Assembly (NCBI GenBank): GCA_001839685.1
Contig: MLAK01000646.1
Location: 27,286-75,442 of the forward strand
DNA: 48,157 nt
Direction: 5' to 3'
Source of the DNA: Tritrichomonas foetus
Taxonomy: Eukaryota > Parabasalia > Tritrichomonadida > Tritrichomonadidae
In this document: one piece after another, positions 9,497 to 19,218 of the stretch
Numbering within the stretch: position 1 is the stretch's first letter
How the letters are laid out: each line of letters starts with the position of its first letter
The notes under the pieces: generated by a model
What the model was told of the DNA's origin: nothing
Databases searched by the model: none
Seen by the model: only the letters and a program-made list of their open reading frames with translations
Made by a program: the position numbers and the translations under genes

Positions 9497-10591
9497 ATGA
9501 TTCTTCTTGTCATCATTATTTTTATCATTGCCTTCATTGCTTACAGATTCATACACAGAGTTAAAATCAATGTTTATTATAACAAGAATTCCAAAATCGC
9601 CCCACTCGTGAATTCCATAAAAAGATTGTCAATTCCATACTTTCCAACGCCCTGGCTTTTCAATAATCATCTCCACACAATTTACGCAATGCAGCTAAGA
9701 AAAAGAAGTCAATTTGTGAACGAGCGAGAAACTGTGAATTTTCCAGATGGAGGGAACGCCATTATTGATTGGTTTCATCCAGAACAAGAAAAACCAAATA
9801 ATGACATTGTTGTCATCTTCCATACACTCGGTGGAGGAAGTCGAGAAAAATGCATTCATTCTTTTGGTGTCTCGTGTGCAAAAAATGGACTCACAGCATG
9901 TGTATTGAATTGTAGAGGATGCGCAGGTGCTAAACTTACATCTAAGCGTGTTTATAATGCTTATGAAATTGATGATTTTAAATACTCGATCGAAAATCAC
10001 ATCAAGAAGCGAAATCCCAAACACATCTTTATTTGTGGATATTCAATGGGCGCCATGCACGCGAGTAGATATGCTGCTGAATATGATGACGTCACTGCTG
10101 TTATTGCAGTATCACATACAATGGATGTTGCCAAAGCAACACATCAACTTGAAGAATTTCCACTTGATCGTTTTTACTTACCAAATATTATGAAATCTCA
10201 TCATCGCGTTATGGCGAAAAATCACTTTATTGATTGCCCACAGGCTGTTAAAGCGAAAAACATGACAGAGTTAGATACTGTTTGGACAGCGCCATCCCTT
10301 GGAATGAAAAGCTGTGAAGACTATTGGGGACATATGACAATTTATCATCAGATTCCGAAATTTAAGATCCCAATCATGCAGCTTGTTTCGGAAGATGATC
10401 CATTCACAAAGAAATCATATTTTCCATTTAAAGAGGCGACTGATTCGACAAATGAAAATATGGTGCTGGTGACGACAATAGAAGGAGGCCACTGTGGATT
10501 CTTGGAAGGCGTCAATGCAGATCAAACTTTAGTTGAAAGTCTCGCATTTGAATGGTTTGAACAGGCAGCAAGATTTGCTGATCAACAGTAG
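9497..10591 (+). CDS. ABHD1/3-type alpha/beta hydrolase (YheT-like family), membrane-anchored
   Basis: 364 residues from the first in-frame ATG (9497). The N-terminus is a strong membrane anchor (MILLVIIIFIIAFIAYRF). The catalytic domain follows, beginning with the family's 'FPTPWLFNNHLHTI' segment. The nucleophile elbow GYSMG places Ser at about residue 183, the acid is in SEDDPF (D300 or D301) and the histidine is in EGGHCGF (H332), giving a complete triad. The oxyanion region is HTLGGGSREK and a C/N-R-G-C-type motif (LNCRGCAGAKL) is present. Eukaryotic members act on acyl esters and phospholipids at membranes; the substrate here is unknown. The gene looks intact and stands alone. Confidence 0.88.
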   Translation: MILLVIIIFIIAFIAYRFIHRVKINVYYNKNSKIAPLVNSIKRLSIPYFPTPWLFNNHLHTIYAMQLRKRSQFVNERETVNFPDGGNAIIDWFHPEQEKPNNDIVVIFHTLGGGSREKCIHSFGVSCAKNGLTACVLNCRGCAGAKLTSKRVYNAYEIDDFKYSIENHIKKRNPKHIFICGYSMGAMHASRYAAEYDDVTAVIAVSHTMDVAKATHQLEEFPLDRFYLPNIMKSHHRVMAKNHFIDCPQAVKAKNMTELDTVWTAPSLGMKSCEDYWGHMTIYHQIPKFKIPIMQLVSEDDPFTKKSYFPFKEATDSTNENMVLVTTIEGGHCGFLEGVNADQTLVESLAFEWFEQAARFADQQ

Positions 10592-11091
10592 AAATAAAAT
10601 TCTTTATTCTTTCAATTAATAATATTTAATTTATAATTTTGAAACTTAATGGAAAAATATCTTCTCTAATGATCTCTTTAATATATAAAAAATTATTTCA
10701 TTGATTAAGAACTAATGCAAATTGATGATCATGAATTTTATATGAACTGAACCATTTTTACAAACAATTGAAGATCATAAACAATGTGAAAATTTTGATT
10801 TTTTTTTTTTTTTTTTTTTCCATTGTTTCTAAAAGTGGTCATTACTTCAATAATATCAAAAGCAGTAGGGATGTGATTATTAATTTCACAGAAGTTGCAA
10901 AAGAGTTGCAACTGTCATTTGATATGAAAAATTACAAAATATTCTCAAAAAGTTTTAACGTTAATCTCATTTCTATTTCATTCGATTTGAATCTTGATCC
11001 TACCACTTAAATTGAATGGAATTTAATCCAACATTACACTTTTCATCTAATTAACCTTTAAATTAACCATTACCAAATATCGAAATCCAAA
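10592..11091. other. Intergenic stretch with a 21-base T tract
   Basis: Contains an uninterrupted run of 21 T at 10799-10819. An open stretch around 10768-11010 is read through that tract from a TTG and is not a supported gene. Confidence 0.5.
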
Positions 11092-12330
11092 ATGAATAGC
11101 GAAATGCCAGAAACGATCCCAGAGCTTCTTTCTCTTCTCGAAAAAGGGAATAAAAAAGCATATCTCCATCTTGGCTTTGTCTACGAAAGCCAATTCGATT
11201 ACGACAACGCAAATAAGTATTACAAACTTGGCGCCGAATCAGGAGACCCAGACGCCCAATTTTTTTATGCCTTCAGACTGGAGAACGGAATCAACACCGA
11301 GCAGAACATTTTCGAAGCAAATAAATATTACAAAATATCAGCCGATAACGGAAATCAAGACGCAGCCCTCAGATATTCAATGAATTTGATGGAAGGAAAC
11401 GGCGTTGAATACAACGAAAGCGAATCGCGGAAATATCTTCTCCTCGCAAAAGAAAAAAGGAAGGCACCAGGCCCCCTCCTCGATCCAGACAATATAGAGA
11501 TGCTTCTGAAGTACGCCGACGGTGATGAAATCGATTGGAATGAAGTCGAAAAAAATGGAGGAAGTGAAGTGACCGGAACGATAGGAGGAAATGATGAAGC
11601 AATGCTTCTTGCTGGATTTTATTATGAAAAACATAACGATATGGCAAAAGCTAATCAATACTTCAAACGTAGTGCTGACAAAGGAAATCCAAATGCACAA
11701 TTCATTTATTCCCTCAAATTAGAGAATGGTTTAGACGGAGTTAAAAAGAATGAAAAATTGGCGGCAAAATATCTTCAGCTTGCAGTAGATAATGGAAACA
11801 TTGATGCAGCAGATTACGTTATGCACAAACGTGGAAGAAACGATCCATCGAAAGGTTTTAATGGTTTGCCAAATGATATTCCGAAATTGAAGAAACTGGC
11901 AGATAAAGGAAACACTTTTGCTCAACTTCGTCTTGGTTTGATGTATGATAATATGCAGAAAAATGACGAAGCTAATGCAATGATAAAGAAAAGCGCAGAT
12001 AATGGAAATCCAAACGCACAATTTATTTACGCTATGAGACTCGAGTATGGAATTTGCAATCATGTTGATCTTGCTGAAGCGAATTCATATTACAGAAAAA
12101 GTGCTGTCCAAGGAAACGAAGACGCTCAGTATAGACTTGGAATGAACCTTTTAAATGGAAATGGCGTTATCAAAAATGAAAAAGAGGCAAACGTATTCCT
12201 GAAAATGAGTGCTGACTTAGGAAACAAAGATGCAGCAATCGCTTATGCAACAAATTTGAAGGAAGGAATAGGATGTGAGAAAAATGACGAGCTTGGCGAT
12301 GAATATATTAAGAAGTCACTCGCTAAATAA
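11092..12330 (+). CDS. Sel1-repeat (TPR-like) protein
   Basis: 412 residues made almost wholly of Sel1-like repeats: about ten copies of an A..YY+.SA..GN..AQ...... G pattern, such as NKYYKLGAESGDPDAQFFYA, ANQYFKRSADKGNPNAQ and ANSYYRKSAVQGNEDAQ. Repeats of this kind build a superhelical scaffold for protein-protein contacts; the partner is not evident. There is no signal peptide or membrane segment, so it is probably cytosolic. The first 450 bp are clearly richer in G and C than the rest of the gene, a codon-use difference within one ORF that may reflect recombination with a paralogue or selection at the 5' end. It lies beside a kinase gene that also carries Sel1 repeats. Confidence 0.88.
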   Translation: MNSEMPETIPELLSLLEKGNKKAYLHLGFVYESQFDYDNANKYYKLGAESGDPDAQFFYAFRLENGINTEQNIFEANKYYKISADNGNQDAALRYSMNLMEGNGVEYNESESRKYLLLAKEKRKAPGPLLDPDNIEMLLKYADGDEIDWNEVEKNGGSEVTGTIGGNDEAMLLAGFYYEKHNDMAKANQYFKRSADKGNPNAQFIYSLKLENGLDGVKKNEKLAAKYLQLAVDNGNIDAADYVMHKRGRNDPSKGFNGLPNDIPKLKKLADKGNTFAQLRLGLMYDNMQKNDEANAMIKKSADNGNPNAQFIYAMRLEYGICNHVDLAEANSYYRKSAVQGNEDAQYRLGMNLLNGNGVIKNEKEANVFLKMSADLGNKDAAIAYATNLKEGIGCEKNDELGDEYIKKSLAK

Positions 12331-12648
12331 TCTATAAACTATATTTTATATTAATATTATCTTATCATTTTCTATATGAAGTTTTATATATAAAGATAAA
12401 TGAGTGATATATCCCCCGATGCTTTCATGAGTTGCTCTAATCATGAAAAGAAGATAAGCATACATCACAAGAACTGAGTTTCAATGTAAATTCCACATCA
12501 GATTTTTGTATTCTGTGTAATAATTAATCCTTATAAAAAGAAATACAGGTATATTAGGTTTTGTGTTTGATAACAAAGTTATTAATTTACTTGTATTTGA
12601 TCTTAAAAAATTTAAAGGATTGTCATGGTCATAATTTTAAAACATATT
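12331..12648. other. Convergent intergenic spacer
   Basis: AT-rich spacer between the ends of a plus-strand and a minus-strand gene. Nothing else is seen. Confidence 0.4.
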
Positions 12649-13221
12649 TCAAAAGATAGGTAATTCTAGTAAGGTTCGGCATGGTGGGGGCCCTTTTCTC
12701 CCTGATAAACATGAATGAGTGAACTTCATGCAGTCACATTCCATATTCTCAGAATACGAAGATACTACAATGTCGTGACCTGAATGACAATTTTTGGCAC
12801 AATAGGAACAAATGCAATAACGATCTATAATTCCGCATGTATAACATCTATACATAACCCCACTCACATATTTATAATGATCAGCATTAACACATTTTGC
12901 AGGATGCTGATAATAATTATGGGTCAATTTATAGAGACGTTCATTGGCATCTGTGTTAAATATATTCATGGCTGCAATTTTATAATAAAAAATAGCTTTT
13001 TCAACATTTTTGGGAATATAATTTGTTCCATTTTCAAAAATCAAACCAAGATAATATGCAATGGTCGGATTTTTATCATGATGGAAAAAGCACTCACATT
13101 CTAATCTGATGTTTTTGGGTAAATATTCACCATGATAAAATAATTTCCCAATAATTGGTTTCAATATATTCATATTTGTGAGAGGAAGTTTCGAAATTAA
13201 TTTAAAAATATTATTCTTCAT
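12649..13221 (-). CDS. C-terminal piece of the kinase/Sel1 gene: Sel1 repeat plus UBR-box zinc finger
   Basis: 190 codons from an ATG that overlaps the stop of the upstream kinase ORF by four bases (ATGA). Residues about 20-95 continue the Sel1 repeats (PTIAYYLGLIFENG, VEKAIFYYKIAA). The tail is a UBR-type zinc finger: YRCYTCGIIDRYCICSYC, then CHSGHDI, then ECDC, close in layout to the UBR box of FBXO11-type proteins. The UBR box in E3 ligases reads N-degrons; in FBXO11-like proteins its ligand is less clear. The frame upstream of the ATG stays open for several codons, so this is more likely the frameshifted end of the preceding gene than a separate gene. Confidence 0.65.
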   Translation of the reverse strand: MKNNIFKLISKLPLTNMNILKPIIGKLFYHGEYLPKNIRLECECFFHHDKNPTIAYYLGLIFENGTNYIPKNVEKAIFYYKIAAMNIFNTDANERLYKLTHNYYQHPAKCVNADHYKYVSGVMYRCYTCGIIDRYCICSYCAKNCHSGHDIVVSSYSENMECDCMKFTHSCLSGRKGPPPCRTLLELPIF

Positions 13222-15350
13222 TTTCTGACAATTATTTTTTGATCGAGATTGAGATATTTTTGCATCATTCTATATATGGCTTTATGTGATCCATTGTTAA
13301 TTGCTTCGGAATAAATATTAAGGGCTTCTGCCTCATTTTCACTTTCCTTAATAGCTCCAAGAAAAAAGAGAGCATTTCCCAATTTCATTGATGCACTTTT
13401 TTGGACCCAATGCAAAGCCTTGATTTTATTACCTCCTCCATATTCACCAAATGTAAATCTTCCAATTATATAGAGGCTAATTGGATCATTGGTATGGTAA
13501 GCCAATTGATAATGAGCCAAAATCCGACATTTGGTATCTTCTTTATTTTTTTCGGATTTGATAATTTTTTGATTCGTAATAAACAGAGCATTAACAGCTG
13601 TGAAGTCTTCTAAATTTTGATACTGAGTTTCTTTCAAGAAAATCCAATAAATTGAATTAGCCCTTTTATCGTAAAATATTCCCGCTTGAGAGAGCAAAAA
13701 AGTAGCTAGATCCAGATCTTGTTCCACTAGTTCTCCTTGAAAAAGCATAACTCCAAGTTCCGATTGAGCTTTTGGATAATTTAATGAAGAAGATGTAATC
13801 AAATAATTGATTCCTTTTTCAATATTTCCTTTGCATCCAATTGATTGTAAATAACATTTTGCTAAATAATACATGGATTTCTTATGGTTATGTAGAGCAC
13901 CAAACTTAAAATATTGAAAACTATCACGCTTACCTTCACCATATGATTGATAGTAATATTTGCCAAGTTGATAGCATGATTCAATATGATTTTGATTGGC
14001 TGCAATTTCAAACATTTTAAACGCTTCTTTATTATTAGGAATATTATTATTCACAATAATCCCATTTTTCAACATTTTTCCGTAAAAATATATAGAATCA
14101 AGTTCATTGTTAGCTGCAGATTCGATAATTGCACAGACGTCAGCCCTACGCGATGAAACATCATACCGATATTTTTCTAGTAAATCCATTTGTTTATCTA
14201 ATTCATAAAGGATGCATTCAGGAAAAAATAACTGAGAAGAACGGACTTTGTGAATGAGGTAAAATATTGTTGATCTTCCAGAAACATTTAGTGATTTACA
14301 GATATCAAATATTTTCACTATTTTGCCATAATCTTTGAAAGATAAATATGGAGTTATACCATTTTCTACTAAAGATTTAATATCTTCGATATTATGATCA
14401 TAATAAGGAACTTTTTCTGTACACATTTCATAAACAATCATTCCTAAACTATACAAATCCGACTGAAAAGAGCATTTTGCTCCAAGATAATTTTCAGGAG
14501 ACATATATCTCATTGTTCCAACTCCTGAATGAATCTCATGCTGATAAATCAACGAGCTGGTTTCAGATTTAGAATTATCATCATTGGATTGAAAATTTCT
14601 TACAACATAACTTTGGCAAGAATCAAAATCGCTAATATATGCATGATAATCATAATTCAATAAAATATTATCAGTTTTAATGTCACGATGCATTATACCA
14701 AAGCTATGTAAATAGTCTATTCCATATAATATATCAATGAGTATTTTCGATTTACCATTTGAACTTAGCTGAGGGATACATGTCCTCAAAGTATCGTTAC
14801 ACATATATTGAAGTATCAACTGTCTTCTCTGAACAAAGCTTCTTGTTTCTATATATCCATAACATCTTAAAATATTTCGATGCTTCACCGTTCGATAAAA
14901 TTCTAATTCACGTTCATAGGCAGTTCGAGAATTTCGTCCTTTGTAGCATTTAACAGCAACTAAGATCTCACTTTCATAATGATATCCCAAATACATGTCG
15001 CAATAATTATAGATATTTTTCGAAATCATTGCTAACATCAAGAAATCACTTGGACTAAAACAAACGATGTTATCATCAGGATCTAAGTCGAAAAATCGAA
15101 AACCATTATCATGAAATTTTTCTGATTGATAATAATTTCTTTGTAAATAATAAGATAATAAAGGATGTAAACAAATAAAAAGATATTTTTCAAGTGTAAT
15201 ACAATGAAATGAATCATTACTTAGTAATTCTCTTTCTTTTAATTGTTGTGATAAAGATTCACCAAAGTAATTAATATTGCAGTTTTCATATTTAAAGTCA
15301 TAGTTTGAATTAAGTTCATTTTTGATGCCTGAATTAATCGAGAAACACAA
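13218..15350 (-). CDS. TKL-like protein kinase with Sel1 repeats (central piece of a broken gene)
   Basis: About 710 codons. The kinase domain has a degenerate glycine loop, the lysine in ILVAVKCYKG, HRNILRCYGY, the catalytic loop HRDIKTDNILL, a DFD in place of DFG (ISDFDSCQSY), GTMRYMSPENYLG and SDLYSLGMIVYEM; overall TKL-like. Sel1-type repeats fill the C-terminal half. There is no ATG at the 5' end: the frame opens from a TTG inside the reading frame of the 15239-15751 piece, overlapping it by 112 bp, and it ends overlapping the UBR piece by 4 bp. Both junctions lie at or next to A-runs, as expected for single-base indels. The whole locus reads as one gene of roughly 1,000 codons: N-terminal region, kinase, Sel1, UBR box. 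Confidence 0.75.
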   Translation of the reverse strand: MCFSINSGIKNELNSNYDFKYENCNINYFGESLSQQLKERELLSNDSFHCITLEKYLFICLHPLLSYYLQRNYYQSEKFHDNGFRFFDLDPDDNIVCFSPSDFLMLAMISKNIYNYCDMYLGYHYESEILVAVKCYKGRNSRTAYERELEFYRTVKHRNILRCYGYIETRSFVQRRQLILQYMCNDTLRTCIPQLSSNGKSKILIDILYGIDYLHSFGIMHRDIKTDNILLNYDYHAYISDFDSCQSYVVRNFQSNDDNSKSETSSLIYQHEIHSGVGTMRYMSPENYLGAKCSFQSDLYSLGMIVYEMCTEKVPYYDHNIEDIKSLVENGITPYLSFKDYGKIVKIFDICKSLNVSGRSTIFYLIHKVRSSQLFFPECILYELDKQMDLLEKYRYDVSSRRADVCAIIESAANNELDSIYFYGKMLKNGIIVNNNIPNNKEAFKMFEIAANQNHIESCYQLGKYYYQSYGEGKRDSFQYFKFGALHNHKKSMYYLAKCYLQSIGCKGNIEKGINYLITSSSLNYPKAQSELGVMLFQGELVEQDLDLATFLLSQAGIFYDKRANSIYWIFLKETQYQNLEDFTAVNALFITNQKIIKSEKNKEDTKCRILAHYQLAYHTNDPISLYIIGRFTFGEYGGGNKIKALHWVQKSASMKLGNALFFLGAIKESENEAEALNIYSEAINNGSHKAIYRMMQKYLNLDQKIIVRK

Positions 15351-15751
15351 TTTTGTATGAGTAATATTGGATCTTGTGAAACAAATTTAAATGATAAGCC
15401 AAATTCATTTTCACTTAAAAATGCATGACTATTTTCATCAGATGGCAATAATTTTATCTTTGTAAAATTTTGGAGAAGATTAATCAAAAAAAATAATTTT
15501 GTTATTTGATATAAAACACATTTATCTTGTGAAACAAGAGAAAGATAATATGTATCATTGAGAACAAAAAGGTGATAAGATAAGAAAGGCTTCTTTGTGA
15601 ACATCAAATAAAGAGAATGATAATTATTTTCATTAATTCGGACAAAAGTACATTTGATATTGTATCTTTTGGTAACATTTATTATAAAGTCTTCTTTCCC
15701 TTTTACTAAAGTTTGAAGATCATCATCATTAATGTTCAGAAACAAATTCAC
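15239..15751 (-). CDS. N-terminal piece of the broken kinase/Sel1/UBR gene
   Basis: 170 open codons with no good ATG: the frame begins at a GTG, and the first in-frame ATG is near 15604. It overlaps the kinase frame by 112 bp. The coding signal passes to the kinase frame near 15345 (QNCVSRL versus CFSINSG) at CAAAATTG. A second possible frame change lies near 15740, where the neighbouring frame reads NKKEEKLREFVSEH before stopping. The fragment has no domain I can name. It is most likely the N-terminal regulatory part of the same gene. Confidence 0.5.
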   Translation of the reverse strand: MNLFLNINDDDLQTLVKGKEDFIINVTKRYNIKCTFVRINENNYHSLYLMFTKKPFLSYHLFVLNDTYYLSLVSQDKCVLYQITKLFFLINLLQNFTKIKLLPSDENSHAFLSENEFGLSFKFVSQDPILLIQNCVSRLIQASKMNLIQTMTLNMKTAILITLVNLYHNN

Positions 15752-17755
15752 GAAGTTTTTCTTCTTTTTTATTTTGAACCTTTTCAGAAGAATGACATGA
15801 CAAAAAAAGTCGAATGGCGTTTAAATGAAAAAAGGGGAAATTGATTTTAAATTTCAGAATTATTTTGAATATTCCATCATTTTCTTAAAGTAACGTAAAT
15901 TATATAAAAATAATTCAATCAAATTGGATATAAATCATTCAAAAATCAGATTACATCAAATAATTCCTCAATAATTATTTCCTCTCCAACGAATACTTTA
16001 TGGAGAACGCTACTCAACCAATTTCAAACGAATCTGGGTCACGTAATACGCCCAAAATCAACTACTTACCACCCATTTCCCAAACGCAGCGACCAAATCA
16101 CGGCAAGCAGCTATATTTCTCAAATAATAACATAAATATATTATTCTGCGTGTGCGCTATTGTTTCTGCATCATATTAATACTACTGTGCGGATTGAAAT
16201 TATGCGTGCGCGCCACTCAATCATATTAATATTTTGAAAAACCAGCAGTCAAAAATTGATTCTTATGGTGAATAAGAAATTGCTCGATATGATGACCTAA
16301 AAAACTTCGAAATTTTTATTATCGATTGTGATTTTTGATGATCCCCAAATTCTCAATTTGAGATCATCATTATTTATGTGTTTGTATATTATTTTATTAA
16401 AATTTTGCTTCTATTTATATAAACAATGTTGTTACATTTTTTTGTGATCGTTTCATCATGAAATTATTTTATGATATATGGCTTTATGATTTAATTCAAA
16501 ATGTTAAACATCATGATTTCTACAAAACAACGGCCATAGCTCCAAAATATCAAAAATCGATATGTAATTATTCCAGTTTCCAGAGGAATTCATTGTCCGA
16601 AATTCGAACATTTGATACATATGTTAAATGATATTCCATATATATTTTTTTTATAATCAATCGGTTTGATCACAGCTCTAGCTATAAAAATTTTAGCATT
16701 TTACAAAAGATTTAAATTCAATTTTTGAATGAAAAATGAATTGATGATCTTTCAAAAAGATGAAAATTCAATTTGAAAAAATGAAATTTGAAATCTGTTT
16801 ATTTGTAAGTCTTCGAAATTCATTTATCACATCTTTCCGATAAAAACTCGATCTGCAGATGTAGGAAATTCTCCAATGTAATATTTAACCTCAGGTCAAA
16901 CAATTTAGAAAAGAAACAAATTCACATTTCTTTGTGTTATCAATGAATTTTTCCAAACAGTTTGAAACAACATTCCATTCAATGGAAACGTTGAATTTCC
17001 TATTGAAATTTACCCCAGAATTGAGAAGATTTCAATTAAAATTTCAATAAAAAATGTGAATGTGAAGAAAATATTTCATTAATATCTTCCTCAATAAAAT
17101 TTTAATTACTATCATAATGAAGGATTCATAGTACAATAATTCTTCAAATATGATTTAGGAATTTAATACAAAATTGAATTGAATATTGATACTTCTTATG
17201 GATTCATACATACTTTATATATGTTATAGAGATTAAATATTTCTATATATATTATTTCAAATATAAATCAGGTAGAAATACCAAAGAAATATAAATGAAT
17301 ACAAAGATAATCCTGGTTTTACGTTTCGAAAAATTAATAGCGATTTATTTCCGCTTTTTGAATACCATGAAATTCTTCTTTCATAGATTGCTATAAAAAT
17401 AATGCTATGCTCGAAATACGTGAAAACAGTTGCTGAGAAGTACATTTTTTATCATAATATATTTCTGAGCTAGTTATAACGCAGTCATTCAAATTTCTCA
17501 AGTTGATTGAAAAAAAAATTGTGTTTTGAATTTATTCTCCCAAAATAATTGAAAAGATCAAATTGGTTATTTTTTTAAATTGATGCTTCCTTTCAATTGC
17601 CTTTTTATTTGAGAGAATATCATGAATATTGAATTATTACAATCATACAAATTAGCAAATATTTCAAGAATTTTGTGATAATTTTATTCGATGAAAAGTA
17701 TTGAAATTGTCATCATTTTCAAATTATTCTGAGAATAAAAAACACAGAAGTTACA
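15752..17755. other. Long divergent intergenic region (2 kb)
   Basis: Lies between the start of a minus-strand gene and that of a plus-strand kinase, so it should hold both promoters. No supported ORF. It contains a patch (15970-16220) visibly richer in G and C than its surroundings, with two copies of a two-part motif described separately. The remainder is featureless AT-rich DNA. Confidence 0.5.
16147..16231 (+). repeat. Duplicated two-part motif TGCGTGYGCGC ... ATCATATTAATA
   Basis: TGCGTGTGCGC (16147-16157) with ATCATATTAATA (16170-16181) recurs as TGCGTGCGCGC (16203-16213) with ATCATATTAATA (16220-16231). The second halves are identical and the first halves differ by one base; the spacing is 12 and 6 bases. 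Alternating purine-pyrimidine CG-rich blocks are striking in this AT-rich setting. A regulatory or structural role is inferred only. Confidence 0.5.
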
Positions 17756-18850
17756 ATGTCATCTCTCACAGATTCTCAAGAAGATGTTCCACAACTACGT
17801 GAAAGAATTAATGAAACAATCTACTTACCACACATCATAAGTGTTCTTGAGAAGCATGGATATTTGATGCTCCGCAAAATTGGGGTCGGTGGCTTTTCAA
17901 TTGCCTATCTTGTGAGATCCCACAAGTACCGGGAAGAATTTGTGGTTAAAGTAAGCCTTAATAATGAATACCGATTTGATGAAAATGAGATAACAAATTT
18001 GACTCGTCTTGCCCATCCAAATATTATCAGATTATTCGATTTCTTTAAAGATGATAAATTTTTGTATATGGTTCTTGAATATTGTGTAAATGGCTCACTG
18101 GAAGACTACATTGAAAAAAATGGATGCTTCAAAAATTATCAACTATTCCTCTCAACTGCGAATCAGTTGGTTCAAGCTTTATTATATTGCCATGAACGAG
18201 GAGTAGTACACCGTGATCTCAAACCAGCCAATATCCTTATTGATAAGTTTGGAAGGCCAAAAATTGCAGATTTTGGATTATCCATTCAAATGAAAGATAA
18301 AGTGTGTCATGAATTCAGTGGAAGCAAAATGTTCATGGCTCCTGAAGTTATTAACAGACAACCACATAATCCAATGACAGCTGACGTTTGGTCATTAGGA
18401 ATAATTTTTTATATAATGTTAAAAGGATCACATCCATGGGGTGATATGGCGAATGAATTATGCTTAAGTCAGATGATTTCATTTGGCGATATTAATTTAA
18501 TTCATCTAAATTGCCCAAGTGAAATTAAAAAAATTATTACAACAATGACTCAAAAGCAGAGTATTAAACGTGCAACTTTGAAATGGGTTAGTTCACAACC
18601 GATAATGGTCGAAAGCATGAATAACAAAATTATGTCATTATTGAATCCAAACGGCTATGGTGTTCGTGAATTAAATAAAATTGTGTCACTTCAAAGACAA
18701 AATACAATGCCGAAACCAGCAGTCAATTTAACGAAAGAAGTAAAAGCTTTTATTCAAGTCAATGCATTTTTGGCATCAGGAACAAAAAGAAGAAGTAGTA
18801 TTAGTCGGGAAACATTTAAGACACCAGATAAAGAACTATTCGAGCTTTGA
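17756..18850 (+). CDS. CAMK-like serine/threonine protein kinase
   Basis: 364 residues, ATG at 17756. A complete kinase domain: glycine loop KIGVGGFSIAYLV (41-53), Lys65 in FVVKVS, HRDLKPANI (152-160), DFG (172-174), a short activation loop, SGSKMFMAPE with APE at 195-197, and ADVWSLGIIFY. The catalytic residues are all present, so it should be active. The C-terminal 100 residues are polar and basic (KRRSSISRETFK) and could be a regulatory tail. In layout it matches the kinases at 21550-23829 and 29407-30849 (each has a '+KPANI..D..GRPK' or 'INRPK' segment) but has no insertion, so it gives the reference domain for judging those two. Confidence 0.92.
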   Translation: MSSLTDSQEDVPQLRERINETIYLPHIISVLEKHGYLMLRKIGVGGFSIAYLVRSHKYREEFVVKVSLNNEYRFDENEITNLTRLAHPNIIRLFDFFKDDKFLYMVLEYCVNGSLEDYIEKNGCFKNYQLFLSTANQLVQALLYCHERGVVHRDLKPANILIDKFGRPKIADFGLSIQMKDKVCHEFSGSKMFMAPEVINRQPHNPMTADVWSLGIIFYIMLKGSHPWGDMANELCLSQMISFGDINLIHLNCPSEIKKIITTMTQKQSIKRATLKWVSSQPIMVESMNNKIMSLLNPNGYGVRELNKIVSLQRQNTMPKPAVNLTKEVKAFIQVNAFLASGTKRRSSISRETFKTPDKELFEL

Positions 18851-19218
18851 ATTATCTCTTTGTATTCTTTATATTAAATAAATAAATATTTTATTTCAAT
18901 TTGTCGTCTTTTCTTTATTCTATCTTTATTCTTTCTATATTCATTATTACAAAAATGGATGTGATTGGAAAGTATGATAGGTAGCTTCTACAGTTCACAT
19001 GATAATCAGACATTTTGATGGTTTCAAAAATTGTTCACATACAGAATTAGAAATATATCATAGTCAATCAATTTTGTTTTAGTTTTAACTTCATATTTAG
19101 GCAAATGACATGAACCAAAAAGTTTTCCATATAACATATCACTTTTTTTATTTTCATTATCATTTTTCAGGCAGAGCTAAATGATTTTCAGATCACATTT
19201 CATTTTACTATATCTTAG
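18851..19218. other. Intergenic spacer
   Basis: AT-rich, with nothing recognised. Confidence 0.4.

Noticed and set aside
10768..11010. 80-codon open stretch with a hydrophobic start.
   Set aside because: It begins at TTG and its hydrophobic part is the translation of a T tract; no domain was recognised.
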